Assembly (NCBI RefSeq): GCF_000158095.2
Contig: NZ_CM011002.1
Location: forward strand, 1,689,228-1,753,227
Source of the DNA: Roseibium alexandrii DFL-11
GTDB taxonomy: Bacteria; Pseudomonadota; Alphaproteobacteria; Rhizobiales; Stappiaceae
Length of the DNA: 64,000 nucleotides
Direction of reading: 5' to 3'
Part shown: positions 62,467-64,000 of the stretch, one piece after another
Layout: every line of letters starts with the position of its first letter
Position numbering within the stretch: the stretch's first letter is position 1
Notes under the pieces: generated by a model
The model's database searches: none
Told to the model about the DNA's origin: nothing
The model's input: the letters and a program-made list of their open reading frames with translations, nothing else
Translations under genes and position numbers: made by a program

Positions 62467-64000
62467 TCAGCCGTTCCGGCCGGTGTCCGCGTCAGGTGCA
62501 GGCCAGTTCAGGTCCCCTTCCGGTGTCAGGAAAACCTGACCGGGATAGATCAGATCCGGATCGCGGATCTGGCCTTTGTTGGCCTGGTAAATAGTGGTGT
62601 AGCGGATACCGTCCCCATAAAGACGCCGGGAAATCCGCCACAGATTGTCCCCCTTGCGAATGATGACAACAGGCAACGCCTTTTTGACGTCCGCGCCCTC
62701 CCCCTCTGCTGAGCCGGAGGTTCCGCTTGCAACAACCTTGGTCAGAACAATCTGTTCGTCCTGCTGTTTTGCAAAGGTCACGGCTGCCCGTGCATCCACC
62801 GACTTACCGTCTTCGGCAATCATGTCAGCCCGGACTTCCACATTGCCCTCCGCGACCGACTTGTCGCCTTCAAGGAGCCACCGGCCACTGGAGTTTGCTT
62901 TGGCCTCGCCCTGGTAATCATCGCCTACATAAACACGAACAGACGACCCAGGCTCTGCAGTACCGGCAACGTAGACCTTGTCTTCTTCCGACTCCACCGC
63001 TTCAACCGTGACTGGTTGCTGACCGCTCTGAGTACCTGTTCCAGCAGATGCAGTTGTTTCGGCCTGAGAGGCCGCAGCAACTTGCTGGTTTGTGTCGGTC
63101 AGATCTGGGTCACCAGAACTTGCCGGTGCGTCCGTGGCAGCGGCTGTTGTCGTCTCAGTAGGCTCCGCGGTGGCTTCCGTTTCCTGCGCTGTGCTGGTTG
63201 CGGCCGCCTCAGCTGTCTGTTCCGCCTGTCCAGATCCACTGTCAGCCGTTGGTTGCCGTGCGTCCGCAGTCGCAGTTTGGTTCAAGGCTGATTCCGCCTC
63301 GGCGCTCGACGCAGCTGCCGTCTCGGTCGGCTCAGCGACTGCAGGAGCAGCTCCCTCTGAGTTTCCGGCCGCAGCTGTCACGTTCTCTGCAGGCGAAGAA
63401 CTCGGTGTGTCTCCGCCGGCTTCAGAGGCCGGCGCTGCAGCGACAACAGTTTTCTCAGCCTTCGGCGCTTCGGCGACAGCAACCGGTGCTTCCGGCTTCT
63501 GCAAAACGTTGGACGGTCCATCAGGCGAATTCAGGACTACGAGCGGCTGTTGTTTCCCGCCGTCCGGAATGGAGATAGCGACCCGTTCGTCGGACGTAGA
63601 CAGCTGCTCTCCGCCCTGATCGTGAACTTCCAGAGCAACGTCATAGTCGCCTGGCTTCAACGGCTCATCCAGAATGATGGTCCATTCGCCTGCCGGATTC
63701 GCAATGGTCTTGCCAACCACCTCACCGTTTGCTGTCAGCGCCACAATGGCACCAGCTTCCGACCGCCCTGCGACTACAGTCTCGCCAGTTGGTTCTACAC
63801 CCACCACGTCGAAGCTCGGTTTGTCTGACACCTCAGCAGTTTCAGTCGCCTCGGGTTCTTCAGGTGCGGCGGCCGGGCTTTCTGCTTCCTGAACTTCTGT
63901 TTTGGATGTGACCTCTTGCTGGTCCGGCGCAGCACTTGCCTGTTGATCGCCTTTGGAGGACTCGTTTGTAGTCCCAGGAACCTGGCTATCTGCGCGCTCC
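62467..64000 (-). CDS. LysM-domain protein, partial
   Basis: The frame is open to the window end, so at least 511 codons, with the true start beyond 64000; a GTG at 63831 is only an internal possibility. A C-terminal LysM (RKGDNLWRISRRLYGDG ... YPGQVFLTPEGDLNW) binds glycan. Two Ig-like strands (SVRVYVGDDYQGEAKANSSGRWLLEG; VVGKTIANPAGEWTIILD) and a long Ala/Glu/Thr-rich low-complexity stretch precede it. Likely surface or periplasmic; function unknown. Confidence 0.75.
   Translation of the reverse strand, partial: ERADSQVPGTTNESSKGDQQASAAPDQQEVTSKTEVQEAESPAAAPEEPEATETAEVSDKPSFDVVGVEPTGETVVAGRSEAGAIVALTANGEVVGKTIANPAGEWTIILDEPLKPGDYDVALEVHDQGGEQLSTSDERVAISIPDGGKQQPLVVLNSPDGPSNVLQKPEAPVAVAEAPKAEKTVVAAAPASEAGGDTPSSSPAENVTAAAGNSEGAAPAVAEPTETAAASSAEAESALNQTATADARQPTADSGSGQAEQTAEAAATSTAQETEATAEPTETTTAAATDAPASSGDPDLTDTNQQVAAASQAETTASAGTGTQSGQQPVTVEAVESEEDKVYVAGTAEPGSSVRVYVGDDYQGEAKANSSGRWLLEGDKSVAEGNVEVRADMIAEDGKSVDARAAVTFAKQQDEQIVLTKVVASGTSGSAEGEGADVKKALPVVIIRKGDNLWRISRRLYGDGIRYTTIYQANKGQIRDPDLIYPGQVFLTPEGDLNWPAPDADTGRNG

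Overview
The window is chromosomal sequence from an alphaproteobacterium. The best guess is a marine Rhizobiales member of the Stappiaceae (Labrenzia/Roseibium) type. This rests on gene order and protein style: lptFG-lptD-surA-pdxA-rsmA, gmk-yicC-mltG-fabF-acpP-fabG-fabD, rpsF-rpsR-rplI-dnaB-alr-radA-cvpA-purF, a YfgM-like/bamB/der cluster, a C-terminally extended S6 and L9, and a CtrA-type TTAA-N7-TTAA site. Species was not determined and no database was searched. I saw no tRNA, rRNA, CRISPR array or prophage. The coding is dense and mostly housekeeping.

Region by region. 1-9.7 kb is mixed: the tail of a DUF4344 putative metallopeptidase, a membrane-anchored AraC regulator, a secreted alpha/beta hydrolase, an ABC-F ATPase, an orphan VgrG-like beta-helix/coiled-coil protein, a HAD phosphatase, a rhodanese, a Kbp-like BON-LysM protein, a methyltransferase and DNA polymerase III chi. 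9.7-19.4 kb has pepA, then a short inverted-repeat mobile element, then the outer-membrane biogenesis run lptF-lptG-lptD-surA followed by pdxA and rsmA. 19.4-26 kb (minus strand) has gmk, yicC, mltG and the fatty-acid cluster fabD-fabG-acpP-fabF. 26-36.7 kb has a MOSC protein, rpsF-rpsR-rplI, dnaB, alr, radA, cvpA, purF, an SDR lacking its catalytic Tyr, and a VOC protein. 36.7-48 kb has an inositol-monophosphatase-type enzyme, der, bamB and a YfgM-like protein, nnrU, a Gfo/Idh/MocA oxidoreductase, a DUF3429 membrane protein, the zinc operon znuC-znuB-zur with a visible Zur box, and a bifunctional mannose-1-phosphate guanylyltransferase. 48-55.5 kb has three small membrane/hypothetical genes, a PadR-controlled RND efflux pair, and a MarR-GNAT fusion with a palindromic operator. 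55.5-64 kb has an SDR, a GNAT enzyme, pssA-psd for phosphatidylethanolamine, a LysR regulator with a divergent small gene, an Atm1-type ABC exporter, an ArsR regulator and a partial LysM protein.

Many genes serve the cell envelope: LptFGD, SurA, BamB, MltG, FabDGF/AcpP, PssA/Psd, Alr and the LysM proteins. Zinc uptake and an efflux pump each sit with their own regulator.

No large new defence or mobile system is visible. The features that look least explained are the orphan VgrG-like gene with two palindromes at its promoter, the 273-bp MITE-like element between pepA and lptF, a 39-nt near-perfect palindrome between bamB and der, a family of short GTCATCCCCG-type palindromic repeats, the Tyr-to-Gln SDR, and three small genes shorter than about 60 codons.
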